Source of the DNA: Uranotaenia lowii
Taxonomy: Eukaryota; Arthropoda; Insecta; Diptera; Culicidae
Length of the DNA: 64,000 bases
Assembly: GCF_029784155.1 (NCBI RefSeq)
Contig: NC_073692.1
Span: 67,899,888-67,963,887, forward strand
Direction: 5' to 3'
Every line of letters begins with the position of its first letter. The stretch's first letter is position 1. Shown here piece by piece: positions 12,839-24,778 of the stretch. Both the position numbers and the translations under genes were made by a program. Under the pieces are notes generated by a model, which did no database searches, was not told where the DNA came from, and saw nothing but the letters and a program-made list of their open reading frames with translations.

Positions 12839-13443
12839 GAAGCCGGCCTGATGACTTCCTCGAATCTGTTTGCTTGTGGCGTTAGGCGGCGAAGTAGGAT
12901 TCGGGACAACACTTTGTAGGCGGCATTAAGGACAGTGATCGCTCGGTAGTTCTTGCAGTCCAATTTTTCGCCCTTCTTGTATATGGGGCCCCAGATCCGG
13001 ACCATCAACCAGTGTAGGCAATCGGCCAACTTGTCCGGGCCCATTTTGATGAGTTCAGCTGCGATGCCATCCTTCCCAGCCGACTTGTTTCTATTCAGCT
13101 GGCGAATGGCTTCCTTAACTTCACTCATCGTTGGGAGTGGCTCCTCTTCGTCGTTGGCTACGCCGGCGATGTACCTTCCCCCACCGTCTTGATCTCCTGC
13201 ATGTGCGCCGTTCAGGTGTTTATCGAAGTGCTGCTTCCACCTTTTGATCACCTCACGATTGTCCGTCAGGATACCCCCGTCCTTATCCCGGCACATTTCG
13301 GCTTGCGGCACGAAGCCTTTGCGGGATGCGTTGAGTTTCTGATAGTACTTTCGTGTTTCTTGGGAACGATGCAGCTGCTCCAGATCCTCGAGCTCCTCCT
13401 CCTCCAGGCGGCGCTTTTTCTCCTGGAAAATTTGGACTCGCTG
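12661..13443 (-). pseudogene. LINE reverse transcriptase, N-terminal part, frameshifted
   Basis: The frame reads QIFQEKKRRLEEEELEDLEQ, then KFYQKLN-like sequence, GKDGIAAELIK, PIYKKGEKLDCKNYRAITVL and LLRRLTPQANRFEEV. These are typical fingers and palm motifs of LINE reverse transcriptase, which copies the element's RNA at a nicked target. Between MVRIW and GPIYKKG the usual dozen or so residues are missing, suggesting a small in-frame deletion. After FEEVIR (about 12,860) the frame becomes nonsense and the conserved sequence continues in the next frame, so there is a frameshift. Non-functional. Confidence 0.85.
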
Positions 13444-14636
13444 CCCAGACAACCATTTGGTGGGTATTTCGAATTTGCAACGCTAATATACATGCAAATA
13501 TACCTGTAAACATATCGTATATAAGAAAGCAAAACCAGTATATACTTATCATTTTGGAGGCCATATAGGTACATTAGCAAACATATTCTTGATTTGGATT
13601 GTATTAAATTACGATTTGCACGACTTGTCATGCGTCATTTACGACTACCCTGATTCTTTTTGGAATATACTATGACAATTTACATCATCATATAGATGAT
13701 TGAGGTTGTAATATACGACATTTTTCGTAACAATATGGAAAGTTTGACGACTTATTTGGTCGTCTTTTGCGACTTGAGTGCAGGGCTCTCATTTTCCGTC
13801 AGTTGAATAAAAATAAGATTATTTTTTTTTATACTTTAAACCAATCAGTTTATTCATCCATAAAAATAATAAAAATAAGAGTATTTCAAAGAAATGCGTT
13901 TTTTGCTGTCAAATTCAAGTGTATATCGTACAAATTTATTATTTGCCTGATTGCTGATTTTATTGTAAGTACCTGGACTTGATCCTCTGACCATACGATC
14001 TGCAGCTCATGATGGTTCCTCGACGCTATCTGGAATATATAAATTCAAGGGGATTTTCTTCAAAGGCATTAAACCAAAAGCAAATCGTATATTTCTATAA
14101 CTTAAATCTTTTAAATCGTAGAACACGTCATCGATGATCTAAAAATAGACCAACATTTTGAAGCCTCCTTTAATTCGATTCCAATCATCGATGTCCCATT
14201 ATCATAAACGATTTCATTGAACTTTTTTGTATTCTTTTACGATTGCCAGCAAATACGTTTTACGAAAATCAGATATGCGAATTAATTTGCAAATGTATAC
14301 GATTGCATGCACATTATTACGAATCAATGCAGTTATATACGTTTTTTATTTCGAATTATTTTATGCATAGCACGACAAAATCTCTCACTCACGGCTGATC
14401 ACCGTATATCGGTCGTTCCACGGATTTTTTGCGAATTGTCGTACACAAAGGTCGAGTTCATATGTAAATAAATACAAGTCTCTCTTCTTGTCTTAACAAA
14501 ATTATGCAATGCTTTTAAATACAATAAAGAATATGCATGGACCGCACATTGTAGGTGCAGATATACGAAAATGAGTATAAATAACATTCTATACGATGTA
14601 ATCTGTAAAAGAAAATACGACTTCTGGTTGTCTGGG
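13444..14636. mobile_element. Non-autonomous TIR element (CCCAGACAACCA), inserted in the LINE
   Basis: The ends are a perfect 12-bp inverted repeat, CCCAGACAACCA and TGGTTGTCTGGG. The insert is flanked by TG on both sides (13,442-13,443 and 14,637-14,638), and excision restores the LINE frame, so the 2-bp duplication is well supported. There is no transposase frame. The interior is rich in TACGA/TCGTA motifs. Mosquito MITEs with 2-bp target duplications are known as a class; this family is not identified. Confidence 0.85.
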
Positions 14637-14638
14637 TG

Positions 14639-14823
14639 CCTCTTCCGCTGTCGGTGATTTTCCACATTTCGACGGGTGCCTCTTTGCACTACTGCCGCCC
14701 GCGCGGAATTTTCTTCGTCCATCACTCTCCTACACTCCTCGTCGAACCAGTCGTTCCGTCGAGATCGCTCCACATTACCGATGACGTTCTCCGCAGCACT
14801 GTTGATGGCTGTTTTGATGGTAT
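14639..14823 (-). pseudogene. LINE linker fragment upstream of the reverse transcriptase
   Basis: About 60 codons on minus, including INSAAENVIGN, VERSRRNDWFDEECRRVMDE and RRNVENHRQRKR. This hydrophilic region normally sits between the endonuclease and the reverse transcriptase in this type of LINE. The frame starts abruptly at the 5' truncation point and is broken at 14,638 by the inserted TIR element. Confidence 0.75.
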
Positions 14824-17219
14824 TATCAAACTATAGGAAGAATTAAACATGGCAAATCTCACTCGCTCTAAGTTAAAATAAATAATTAGTTTACCAGAAG
14901 GTCACATGCCAAATTTCAGGATTATCTGACCATGGGGAGGAATTGCTAGAGTCTCAAACGTAAATATGACTTTAAGGTATTTTTCTCGGGAGAAATAAAA
15001 AATACTGGTTTTTCACAAATAACTTTTTTCTTAACTAGCCGATTGCTTTTCATGAGTAACTTTGTTAAAGCATATTTCACTTGAGGACTCACTTATTCAC
15101 AAAACAAAGTGTTGCATATTTATTCGCATGCACTCCTTAAACCTGGCAATGGTTTCTTTTGATTCAATATTTATCGATTACAATTTTCAAGCTTTTCCAA
15201 ACCCAATAGCTTGATCAAGCATAGTGTCGCTTATTTGTCAACTGTTATGCCCAATGCCGGAAGTGGTTGAACTTGACTGTTTATTCTTGTGACCCATGTG
15301 GTGTTAAAATATGCCCTCCAATTAATATTATGAGATTTATACGATCTCTCAACATACAAATGTAGAACCTGTAAATTTTCCAGCTAAGCCAAACACGACT
15401 GAGCTAGAGCTAAGAATTTCAGCGGTGTAGTGCTACTGCATCCGTGAGGTCACGTTTGTTTACTGCCGCTGCTGCTGTTGTTGAATCCTACTAACTGTGG
15501 GCTCATATTTCTCCTAAAACATGGATCATCTCGCTCGCAAACCTCCCTGAACTGCATAAAACAGGTAGCCCTTCATGCCATAAATCGGTTAAGAGAACCA
15601 AGACCAACCACCGCCGATTCATAACTCATCTCAGAGTTCGTCCATCCGTTCGTTCGTTCGTTCTTTATCTTCCAGGAGGTGCCGCACATCAAAGACCTTG
15701 ACAGAGAACGACCCAACAAGTACCTCGGAATTCCCTGAACTTCCAACAACTCTAAGATGGGCCCCAGAAGGTAAGGTTTGCTGATAGCGGAACAAGTAAG
15801 TCAACAAACGGCAGCCTCGTATGGTAGCCGGGTTATGCCTAGGCGATTAATTTTAGTCATAATTTCGTGCCACCGTGTTGATGAAGTCTTGGAAATTGAG
15901 ACCCTCTCAGGGTTTAAGGCTTCCTTGGGCAGCAGTATGCTACTCGAAGGTGGGGAAAGAAAAGGGGATCAACTTGTTGCCACTGTTCATATTTTTCGGA
16001 ATATTCCGAAAAAGGTTTTTTTTTCTTATGAAGAAAAACACCTTCTCATCATCCTATTCACATTGGTTCAAGAATTGAAGGACTCTCAGAAATAGAAGAA
16101 TCATTTTTGCAATAGATAAGTTTGGAGAAAAAAAGTGCAAAAATCGAATCTATCGGATGTGTTGAGTTGCCATGTATTCATTCCATTCATTTTTTTAAAT
16201 CATTTTAAAATCAGTTGAAGCCAAGATATGTGAACAATAACGCACATATCTCATTAAAAGAATCTTGTAACAATTACGCTAGCGCTGTTGCTACTGAAAA
16301 CAAGCACACTCTAGGTAGCTTTTGAAGATTTCCACTCAACTGCCGACTTAAGAGTCCTCAACGGCTAGAGACTTATTTTTCCTATGAAGCCGAAGTTTTA
16401 TATTAAACAAACGCGGATTTGGGCGTGTGTAAACACTTCTGGTCTCTCAAGCACTACTGGGTGGCATGAGCGAACAGGTTCCTATTCAATTCGGTAGCAG
16501 TGATTTCATCTGAATGAAACCGACGATGGGAGCTGTTCATACACCAGCCATGATGTTGTAATATCCTATAATCCGACCATTTTGCGTTTGTTCGAAACAG
16601 TGCCTTTCCTTTTTTCGCCCCAGCGAAGCATTTAAATCAAGCCACACCGTGCTGGTGTACAAAGTACCCTCCATTTCAACCAGAGAGACCATTAAAGTGA
16701 ACCTTATTGTTTCATTCGTTTTACTTGGGTGCGGGTGGATTCGAAAGAAAGAAGGGTGAAGAATTCACTTTCTCGTGTCATCTTCAACTGAATCACATCG
16801 ACTGTGGTGTGCCTATCGTTGTGGTTTGCGTTTGGGATCGGAAATAAAAATGGTTCACTTTTCTTCGTTTATTTTTTCGGAGACATCGATGACCTGTAAC
16901 TGGATTGAATCACTTTCTTTTACGAGTAAATATACTACGTACCATCCATTCATCCAGATCGCAATCGTAGTGTGTGTACTGAAGGTAAGAAGTGAAGCGA
17001 TTTTTTCCGAAGTCGTGATTTACTCTGGTACGGCCAAAAGACATCATTTGTGGTGCTATCACCACTTGAGACCTCATGAATTGAACGGTAATGAAATGCA
17101 AATTGATTTTTTAACAAACTTAAGTAACTTTACGCCATATAAATGATAAATGTTTTACAAGGAATAAAGCGTGGAGTTTCCTGCCAAACGCCTCATACAG
17201 GTTTTTTTTGTAAAAAATA
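14824..17219. other. No gene recognised; short CGTT microsatellite
   Basis: A CGTT run lies at about 15,648-15,665. Open frames of 105 codons (15,778-16,095) and 123 codons (16,775-17,146) have no recognisable domain and no coding-like neighbours. A moderately GC-richer patch spans 15,400-15,780. I cannot assign a function. Confidence 0.35.
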
Positions 17220-19443
17220 TCTATATATATAAAAATGAATTTCTGTCTGTCTGTCTGTCTTTCTGTCTGTTCCCTAAAGACTCGAAAACTACTGAACCGA
17301 TTTGCGTGAAACTTGGCGTATAAGGGTACTGGAGGCCAGGGAAGGTTCCTTTAATAGTTTGAGAACCCTCCCTATTCCTGGAAGGGGGGAAGGGGTCGTT
17401 TATTTAAAAGTAATAAGTCTTCATAACTCGAGAACTGATCATGCTAATCATTCCAAACTTGGTACGGGTGGGAATTTGGGTACGAGGAATGTTTCTAAAA
17501 ATATTTGGTACCCCTCCCTCCTTCAAGTGGGGAGATAGAAAGGGGGGAGGGGGCCTACTTTACAGTTTTGTACAGAACTGGAGAACTAATCAAGCTAATG
17601 GAACCAAATTTGGCATGGGAGGGTAATGGAATACGAGAAATGGTTCTATGATTATTTCAGACCCCTCCCTCCTTCCAGTGGAGATACAGGAAGAAAGGAG
17701 AGGAGGGGTTTTCATACCATTTTTATTGCATGACTTGAAAACTATTCGAGCAAATGAAACCAAATTTGGCTTGGAAGGATGTTTGGGTACGATAAATAGT
17801 TCTATGAATATTTGGTATCCCTCCCTCTTTCCAGTGAGGAAATAGAAAGTGGGGAGGGACCTCCTTTACAATTTTCAGTATAACTGGAAAACTAATCAAG
17901 CAAATGGAACCAAATTTGGCGTGGGAAGGTATTTGATTACGAGGAATGGGTCTATGGTAGTTTGAGAACCCTTCGTTCTTACAGTCGAAAAATCTTAAGT
18001 GTGGACGGTGCTCCCAAACAATTTGTTTCATCACACGGGAACTTACTCAGCAAATGGAACGAAATTTGGCTCCTGAGGGAATTTGTGCACAAGGAATGTT
18101 TCTGTGAATATTTGGTACTACTGCCTCTTTCCAGTGGAATGATTGGAAGGAGAGGGGGGGGGGGGGGGGTCCTTTATATTTTTTCGCACAACTCGAGAAC
18201 AAATCGAGCAAATGGAAACAACTTTGGCATGGGAAAGCATTTGGATACGTGAAATGGTTTCCCTACGTGGATCGGCTTTATGCCCTAAATATTTATTTAT
18301 TCTCTGATCCTTTTATGGTTTTCAGGTTTCTCAGGTATATGATGAAATCTGAGAAAAAAAGGCTAGGCACAATTTTCCCGTCTGTTTGGATAACGTGCCG
18401 CATTAAAGCTACCCCTTTTCTGATACCTGATAGGGAAGACGGCACAAACGATTGTTTTGCATTAATCAAGAACTTATCTAACAAATGGACCCAAATATGA
18501 CTTGGGAACAAACATACAATCGAGCAAATGGAACAGAATTTAGCATGGGAGTGTATTTAAATACACGGAATGTTTGATCTAGATCTCCACCTTCCAGGTA
18601 GGTTGGATAGGTTGGAAGAGGGGCAAATTTTATACCATAACTTGACAACTAATAAAGCAAACGGAACCAAATTTCGCATGAGAAGGTATTCGAACACAAG
18701 AAACGTTTTTCTAATGGTTTAACATCCATCCCTCCATTCAGTGGAACGATAAAAAGTGGGAAGTGGGTTACTCATACATTTTTTTAATATTTCTATAACT
18801 AATCGAGAAAATGAAACCAAATTTGCATGTTAGCATATTTGTGTACAGGCAATGTTTTTTCGATGGTTTGAGACCTCCTTATCTTATATATAAAGTGGAG
18901 AGAGGGTCATTAATTTTTTGAATATCTCGAGAAATTATAGAGAAGGAGCCATAAATGACATGGGATCGTATTTGTATACAAGAAGGGTTTTTTCTGTTGT
19001 TATGAGACCCCCCTTCCTTCCATTAGGGATATAGGAATTGGCAAGGGGGTCACTCTCACAATTTGTATAATAATTCGAGAACAAATGGGTGAAATAAATG
19101 TCCTTTGACGTTATTTTGATTTATAAAATGTTCTATGAAAGTTTGAGACCCCCTCTATATTAAAAAAAGGACAGCGAAGATCCATATATAACCAAAATAT
19201 TTTGGCATAAGTTATAAACTTATGAAGCAAAAAGATCCAGAGTCATGAAAAGGATTGAAACACGGATTTAAAAAAAATTATGAAGTTTTTAAAATCAAAA
19301 GGTTGCAATTTTACTTCGGCGAAACACAATAATTTTTTAATTTAATATAAAATTTTGTGCAAAAAAATGAAAAGTTGAACAACTAGGAACCACAAATTTA
19401 AATAAATTTTGGCATGTGTAGCAAAGCACACCGGGTCAGCTAG
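17220..19443 (+). mobile_element. Non-autonomous Helitron with internal tandem repeats
   Basis: The 5' end is TCTATATATATAAAAATG followed by a (CTGT)n tract. The 3' end is GGGTCAGCTAG, preceded by a weak stem around GTGTAGCAAAGCACAC. The host bases are A at 17,219 and T at 19,444, fitting Helitron insertion between A and T without target duplication. Helitrons transpose by rolling-circle replication using a Rep/helicase protein that is not encoded here. The interior consists of diverged tandem units of about 150 bp (CCCTCCCT starts near 17,366, 17,511, 17,662, 17,818) that create spurious short open frames. Confidence 0.85.
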
Positions 19444-19478
19444 TACTATATAAAATCTAAAACTGTAAAAAGGTTGTA

Positions 19479-20393
19479 GGGGAGGAGAGGGCTATATGCG
19501 CCTATTAAGCAGAACTCTGATTTAATCAAATATCACATCGAATATGTATACAAAAACTATATACACGTGTGCAGGCATCTATTTTCTATACATCTGAGTA
19601 ATTTTTATGTTCAAATTTTCTTCTGTTTCCAAGAAAACGATTTTATTGTAAGTGTTGTCTAAAATGCCGAACCTCAAACCGTGCGGGCTAAATGCGCCTA
19701 TTTGTGTTTTGAACAAAATTTCTGTGTTAAGGCAATATTTCCGTACAATTTCATTGAAACTGCTAGAAAGTAATAATTTCCGTACGACAAAGATGAAGTT
19801 TTATAAAAATCTTTGTATATTATAATTTTATGGAATAAAACAAAAATTAGGGTTGCCATACTATGGAGGCAGTTTATCCATGAGAAAAACTTTATCAAAT
19901 CTGTTTTTTGATTTTCAATTCTCTCTTAAGATATTATTCAGAGCTTAGATTTGAAGGTTCAATGATAAAAATAATTTATTTATTCTATTTAACCTGTTAT
20001 TTAAGGATAAAGGCATTTTACAAACATGATGGGGGCATACAAAAACACTCTTTTATTCCACTATATAATCATTATTAAACCTCCACAAAAGCTGAAATAT
20101 GTTTAATTTCTTAAGTTCATTTGAGTTAGAATCAAAAACCATCCTTGTTTTTGTTTTTAGCTTCTGTACGTATAATTTTTTAAAGTCGAAATATCACATC
20201 AAAATGTATCAAAACCTTAAATGATTTTTTTTAATTTTTTTGAGTTTGTAAATTCATAAAATTCTTTCTTGCCTTATGTTCTAAGCGTTTCACCCTCAAA
20301 ATGCATTGGTCAGATAACCTGTGTAGTCAGCCATTTCCTCAAACAGCCGTAGGGTCATTTAACCCGATAGGCCCATTTAGGAAACCTTTCCCT
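19479..20393. mobile_element. Probable TA-type MITE (GCGCCTAT termini)
   Basis: The left end (GGGGAGGAGAGGGCTATATG, then CGCCTATTAAG) and the reverse complement of the right end (AGGGAAAGG, then CTAAATGGGCCTATCGGG) align with gaps, and TA is present at both outer edges (19,477-19,478 and 20,394-20,395). Non-coding and AT-rich inside. TA duplication is characteristic of the Tc1/mariner superfamily. The TIRs are diverged, so the call is moderate. Confidence 0.5.
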
Positions 20394-20869
20394 TATCTTA
20401 CCAAAAAAGTTTTTACTAATTCGGATCCGTTTGTCTTTAGTTGATGATTTTTTGATACTGGGACCTGTAGCAACCGAAACTTCTGGAGCCGTTTGTCGCT
20501 TTTCACGTCTTTCCGATGTACGAAATATCCACAGCATTATCCCATTTGATACAGCGCACTCCACAATAAGTTCACAATATTCACATTCGCAGTTACAATT
20601 AGCAAGATTGCATGTTCAAATAATTGTGTTTATATTATTTTTCTTATACTTGGAAAAACACTTATTATTCAAAGCGCAAATGTCTATGTCCTTGAAAGGC
20701 AAAGCCTACCCTCCAAAGTTCAACGGAAAATTTTAGCTCGCTTGCTTCTCTTTTCTGAACCTTGTGATAGATAATTTCTACTGTAAATCAACCAACCAAA
20801 GTTGCTTAAAACACTCAAAAGTCTGCATTTTGTTTTCACTGCTTTTTAAAAAATTATCGTCATAAAATC

Positions 20870-21850
20870 TGTGCACAGTGGTGCAGATGGAGAGATAGAC
20901 ATTAGATTGCTGCCAGCTTTATATGGAAAATTTCAAATTCTTAAATTTTTACACCTCTCATAACTTTTATTGATTGTTTTTGCCAGAAATACAATGCTGC
21001 CAGAAATAGCAATAAAAAATTTGGAAGCGATCCATTCAGTTCTTGATTAGCGCAACGAGTTTTAATTTTGTATGGAAATTTGTATCAGAAAACGAAATTT
21101 TTCATTTAAAAATCTCCAGATATGAACTGAATGTTCCAAAAAATTTTTCTTTGGATGAAAAATATTCCTTGATTCCTGCAATACAATTCATGTGAACAAA
21201 GCGCACACCTAACTTGTACCTCAGAAAAGTTATTCGATGTTATACAAAAATAAAAATTCTAAATTATTTTTTTAATTTTAGCGTATTTGTCTGCTTTTTT
21301 GAAAGCTGGGTAACCGTAGGATGGAAAAAAAAATTCAAAAAACTGCATTCATTGCAAGAGAATTTATGGATTTATATAACCTTTGCAAAAATATGTCATG
21401 CAATTATTAACAGCTCTATCAAGCAAAGTCTGCCATTTTTATATACTTTTCAATGGATTCAGATTTTTTGTTTTAAATTGGTTATAAGTTTTTTCATGAA
21501 ATTATCAGCTGCTTGTAATGTTTGCATATAATAAAGCTTAAGAATAGTCAAAACCAAAAATTAAAGACCGACTTCATTTCAAGCTAATTTGAATTTTGTG
21601 AATGATTTAATGTGATTTAATGATTTCATCTTCCATACAAATTTCCATACAAAATTGAAACGCGTTGCGCTAACTCAGGAATCAAGCAAATAATCTTAAA
21701 TTTTACACTGATGCTTGGTGACCTAAAAGACATCGAAAAAACATATGGGAGCAAAAAGTCATTTTTTTTTGCAGCGGTCGAATAGACACTTTATGTCTTC
21801 AATAAAACTGCTTAATTTAACAAGGAGCATATTTTAACATAAAAATTTTT
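20870..21850. repeat. Possible foldback element with inverted arms
   Basis: A segment at about 21,041-21,087 (CTTGATTAGCGCAACGAG, then ATTTTGTATGGAAATTTGTAT) is repeated inverted at about 21,637-21,690. Outer termini and target duplication are unclear. The stretch contains a 105-codon open frame without domains. Confidence 0.4.
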
Positions 21851-22339
21851 GTGAGGGGTCCACCTATAGCTAGATAAAACTATTATTATTCAAATAAGGG
21901 CTTTGATGTCTTTTATTTATCTGACACGTTGTTGGCTCGATAAAATAATTGACTGTCTTGGAAACAAAGTTGTAACAAGCAAGGATCTACAATCGTTTCA
22001 CACATTATGATGGTTTTAGAAGTTTCTGAAGCGTTTTAGAAACCATTTAGTGAATATTATTAGCAATTTTGAAGACTCGTCCATCAAAAAGTGTACATTT
22101 TTGCCACACCACCTTTATGTGGTTATGTTTTATGATAAGCGGAAATATTTTCATTTAAAATAAGGTGGGATATCGGTGGAATTAACAGAGTTTTGAATGA
22201 TTGAAAATACATTCTATTCTATGAATATTGTTTATTTTTCTAAGAAAAAGAACGTTGATAATATTTAATATTTTATTGAATGTTGTATTTTTTGTTCTAT
22301 ATATTTTAAATTTTTAAACTTAATTGAAATTGAATTTTT

Positions 22340-23021
22340 AAAACCATACATTCAAAAAATACATAAAAAAATACTGATTCCAATATGTCAATCGTTAGAA
22401 TAAATATAATTTGAACTTCATGAAGCCATATTTTCAAAGCAATTGTTTTTTTTCCCAAATGTATGTTATAGATTCAATTGATCCCTGGAGTTTTAATAAC
22501 TTTTTTCTTCTGCTGAACAGATGTAGATGATTGCTTACCACGAGAAAACTAATATTTATACAAAAACTATTATTTATCTAATAATGCCTGATAAAAACTA
22601 CTCTTAAAAGTGCTTTATCTAAAAATAAGAGAAATGCACATTTAAGTATGCGATGATTATAGGGTAGAGGATAAACTTTTAGAATTATTTTTGTCTGACA
22701 CTTATAAACTGTGAGTTGAGAACTTGTACGGCCAACATAGTCAATAGACCTTTTTCCTTTAGATTTTGGTTGATTTTTGAAAAGGGTTAGGGCACCTTGA
22801 AAAAAGAATCAAGTCTGTTTTAACATAAAAAATATAAAAAAAAAAAAATTCGTTGCATGAAATTGCTTCTAGCTCATCTACGGGATCATGTGTCGTTCTA
22901 ACTTTTGGAGCATATAAACTTGAAATTACACGCTATCTGCAAATGCTAAAGAGTTGCTTTGTTTTTTCAAAAAAGATATGATCAAAATTAAAAAATGGAA
23001 TTGATTATTCCCATTCTCCTC
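22340..23021. mobile_element. Left-truncated TA-type MITE (family of 54,627-55,600)
   Basis: Shares GCCATATTTTCAAAGCAA, AATTGATCCC, AAGTATGCnATG, TTGGAGCATA and the terminal CCCATTCTCCnCTA with the complete copy at 54.6 kb, in the same order. The right end abuts TA (23,022-23,023). More diverged than the other copies, so probably older. Confidence 0.6.
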
Positions 23022-23023
23022 TA

Positions 23024-24533
23024 CCGAATTAGATGATTCTTATCCAATATTGAATGATTTTATGGAGAAACATGCCATATAGTGGTCTTCGACCACTATA
23101 TAAATATGTATTTTGTGGTGCATAAAATCTTCTTCATGTAAATATAAGTCTCTTGTCCATCCGAGATTTGAAGAGACTAATTTCTTTTTAGCTCCACTTA
23201 AAGATCGGATGATTTTCAAAATGTTGAAAGACATCAAGTCACTTGTCGCTTCTAGGGCGTTTATCAGAAAAAAATAATTTCCAGTGAAGCCAAGCCAAGC
23301 CTGTTGAAGTTACTGGTTAAAAATCGAATTAGATGAAAATCGGATTTTAAGTAAGATACCTTTTGAATTATTGTCAAGAACAAAAATGATTCTTAATCTT
23401 AAGCAAACCACCATCTCACACACGTATCAGTACGGCCAGACAATTTTAGAAAATTTATTTTTAATTTGTAACCGTGAAGGATAAGAGGAAAAAGATACAA
23501 AATTGCTTTAAATTTTATTTTCCTTCAAATCACATCAGCAGACTAAAAAATCAAAAATTTTCAAATAGGAATCGAGTTTTTTTATTTGATTTAGCAAATA
23601 ATGTGAATAAACCCGGGCAAACTGAGAGGTTTTTTACAATATTTGGATGTCGTGGTCAGATTTGACTTAAATATTTTAAATTCGATTATTTATGGGCAAT
23701 CCCCAAGAGAATCGACGATAAAAAATCCGAAAAGTTATACGTATAAACCTTAGATGTTTTCCTTAAACTTTAAGTTGTAGGTGATGATTTAGATTTTTCA
23801 AAAATTATCTCAAATATTTAAACATTTCGAAATATTTCATTAGTCTGTTATTACATTAAATTTAAAATAAATAGTCGGCCTATCTGGCCTATTCGACCAG
23901 AAATTTAGCTCAACTACTCGATTTAACGGTTTTCGGGTGGCAATGTAGCATTATCTATATATTTAAAATAATGGTTTAGACTCAATGATCAACTTGTTTA
24001 GATACCGCAACTTAATTTTACTTCAAAGAAGAAAATTTATTGACGTTTTTTTTCAATTATGTTTTTTTCAAGTCTGCCCTAACGGAAATTTCAACGAAAT
24101 ATGTAAGTAAATTTTAAAATAGTAAATTTTATAACAGCTGTAATCATATCCATCGGATATTCTAAAAATTGAAAAAAATAAAAAAAATTTAAATCATATT
24201 ATCTCTGGTACTTAAATATCTTGGCAAGATAGCATTCGGAATCCTTGAATGAATGAAGGAAATTAAATAGATTGAAAATCAGTTACAAGCTTTCATGCAA
24301 GTTTGCATATCAAATTTGTCACGATTCTTCAATTTTATATTCTAGCTTTGTCATTTTTGTAAAAAAATTTGAAATGAAATAATATCAGAAGCAGCTTTGA
24401 AAAAATCGCTAAAAAATATAAAAGGTTTTTCGCATGACATAAAGAAGATTCTGAGTCTGTGGAAAGATTTTGATGCTAAATTTCACATTAAAAATGATCT
24501 TCAGTTTACTTGGTTAAAAAATGCTGTAAACTA
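23024..24533. other. AT-rich DNA, no gene; small hairpin at 23,077-23,101
   Basis: An 11-bp perfect stem (ATATAGTGGTC with a TTC loop) lies at 23,077-23,101. The rest is AT-rich without motifs. The last bases, AAACTA, form the left flank and target site of the LTR element. Confidence 0.45.
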
Positions 24534-24778
24534 TGTTACAGTTAATTATTTCATTCATTATATTGATACGATAAGAGCGCATTTGGCAAACATTTTATTT
24601 TTACCCATTCCCCTCATAAAGAAACTCATTCGTGAATGCACAAATATGAAACTTTTTCTCGGAGTGCTAAAAATCAAAAAACACTGAGATAAGACACAGC
24701 AAAGAATTTCGAATTGACTTTGAGTGGATTTCGCTAAGCATGTAGAATGCCAAAATCAAAACAAACCAAAAGAACTGA

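Larger units (their letters stand above)
11753..14823 (-). mobile_element. 5'-truncated RTE-like non-LTR retrotransposon, interrupted by a DNA element
   Basis: Read on minus, the order is: linker after the endonuclease (14,639-14,823), an interrupting TIR element (13,444-14,636), then reverse transcriptase and C-terminal region (13,443 to 11,753). Removing the insert restores one reading frame across the junction (RKR then QRVQIFQEKKRR). The endonuclease part is absent, as expected for 5' truncation during target-primed insertion. The 3' side ends near a short GTTA repeat and A-rich DNA. RTE-like assignment comes from recalled family resemblance; another LINE clade is possible. Confidence 0.8.

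Noticed and set aside
16775..17146. 123-codon open frame
   Set aside because: No recognisable motif, no supporting neighbours, and an overlapping antisense frame.
17302..18252. Several plus-strand open frames of 60-96 codons
   Set aside because: They lie within tandem repeats of a Helitron and mirror the repeat unit.
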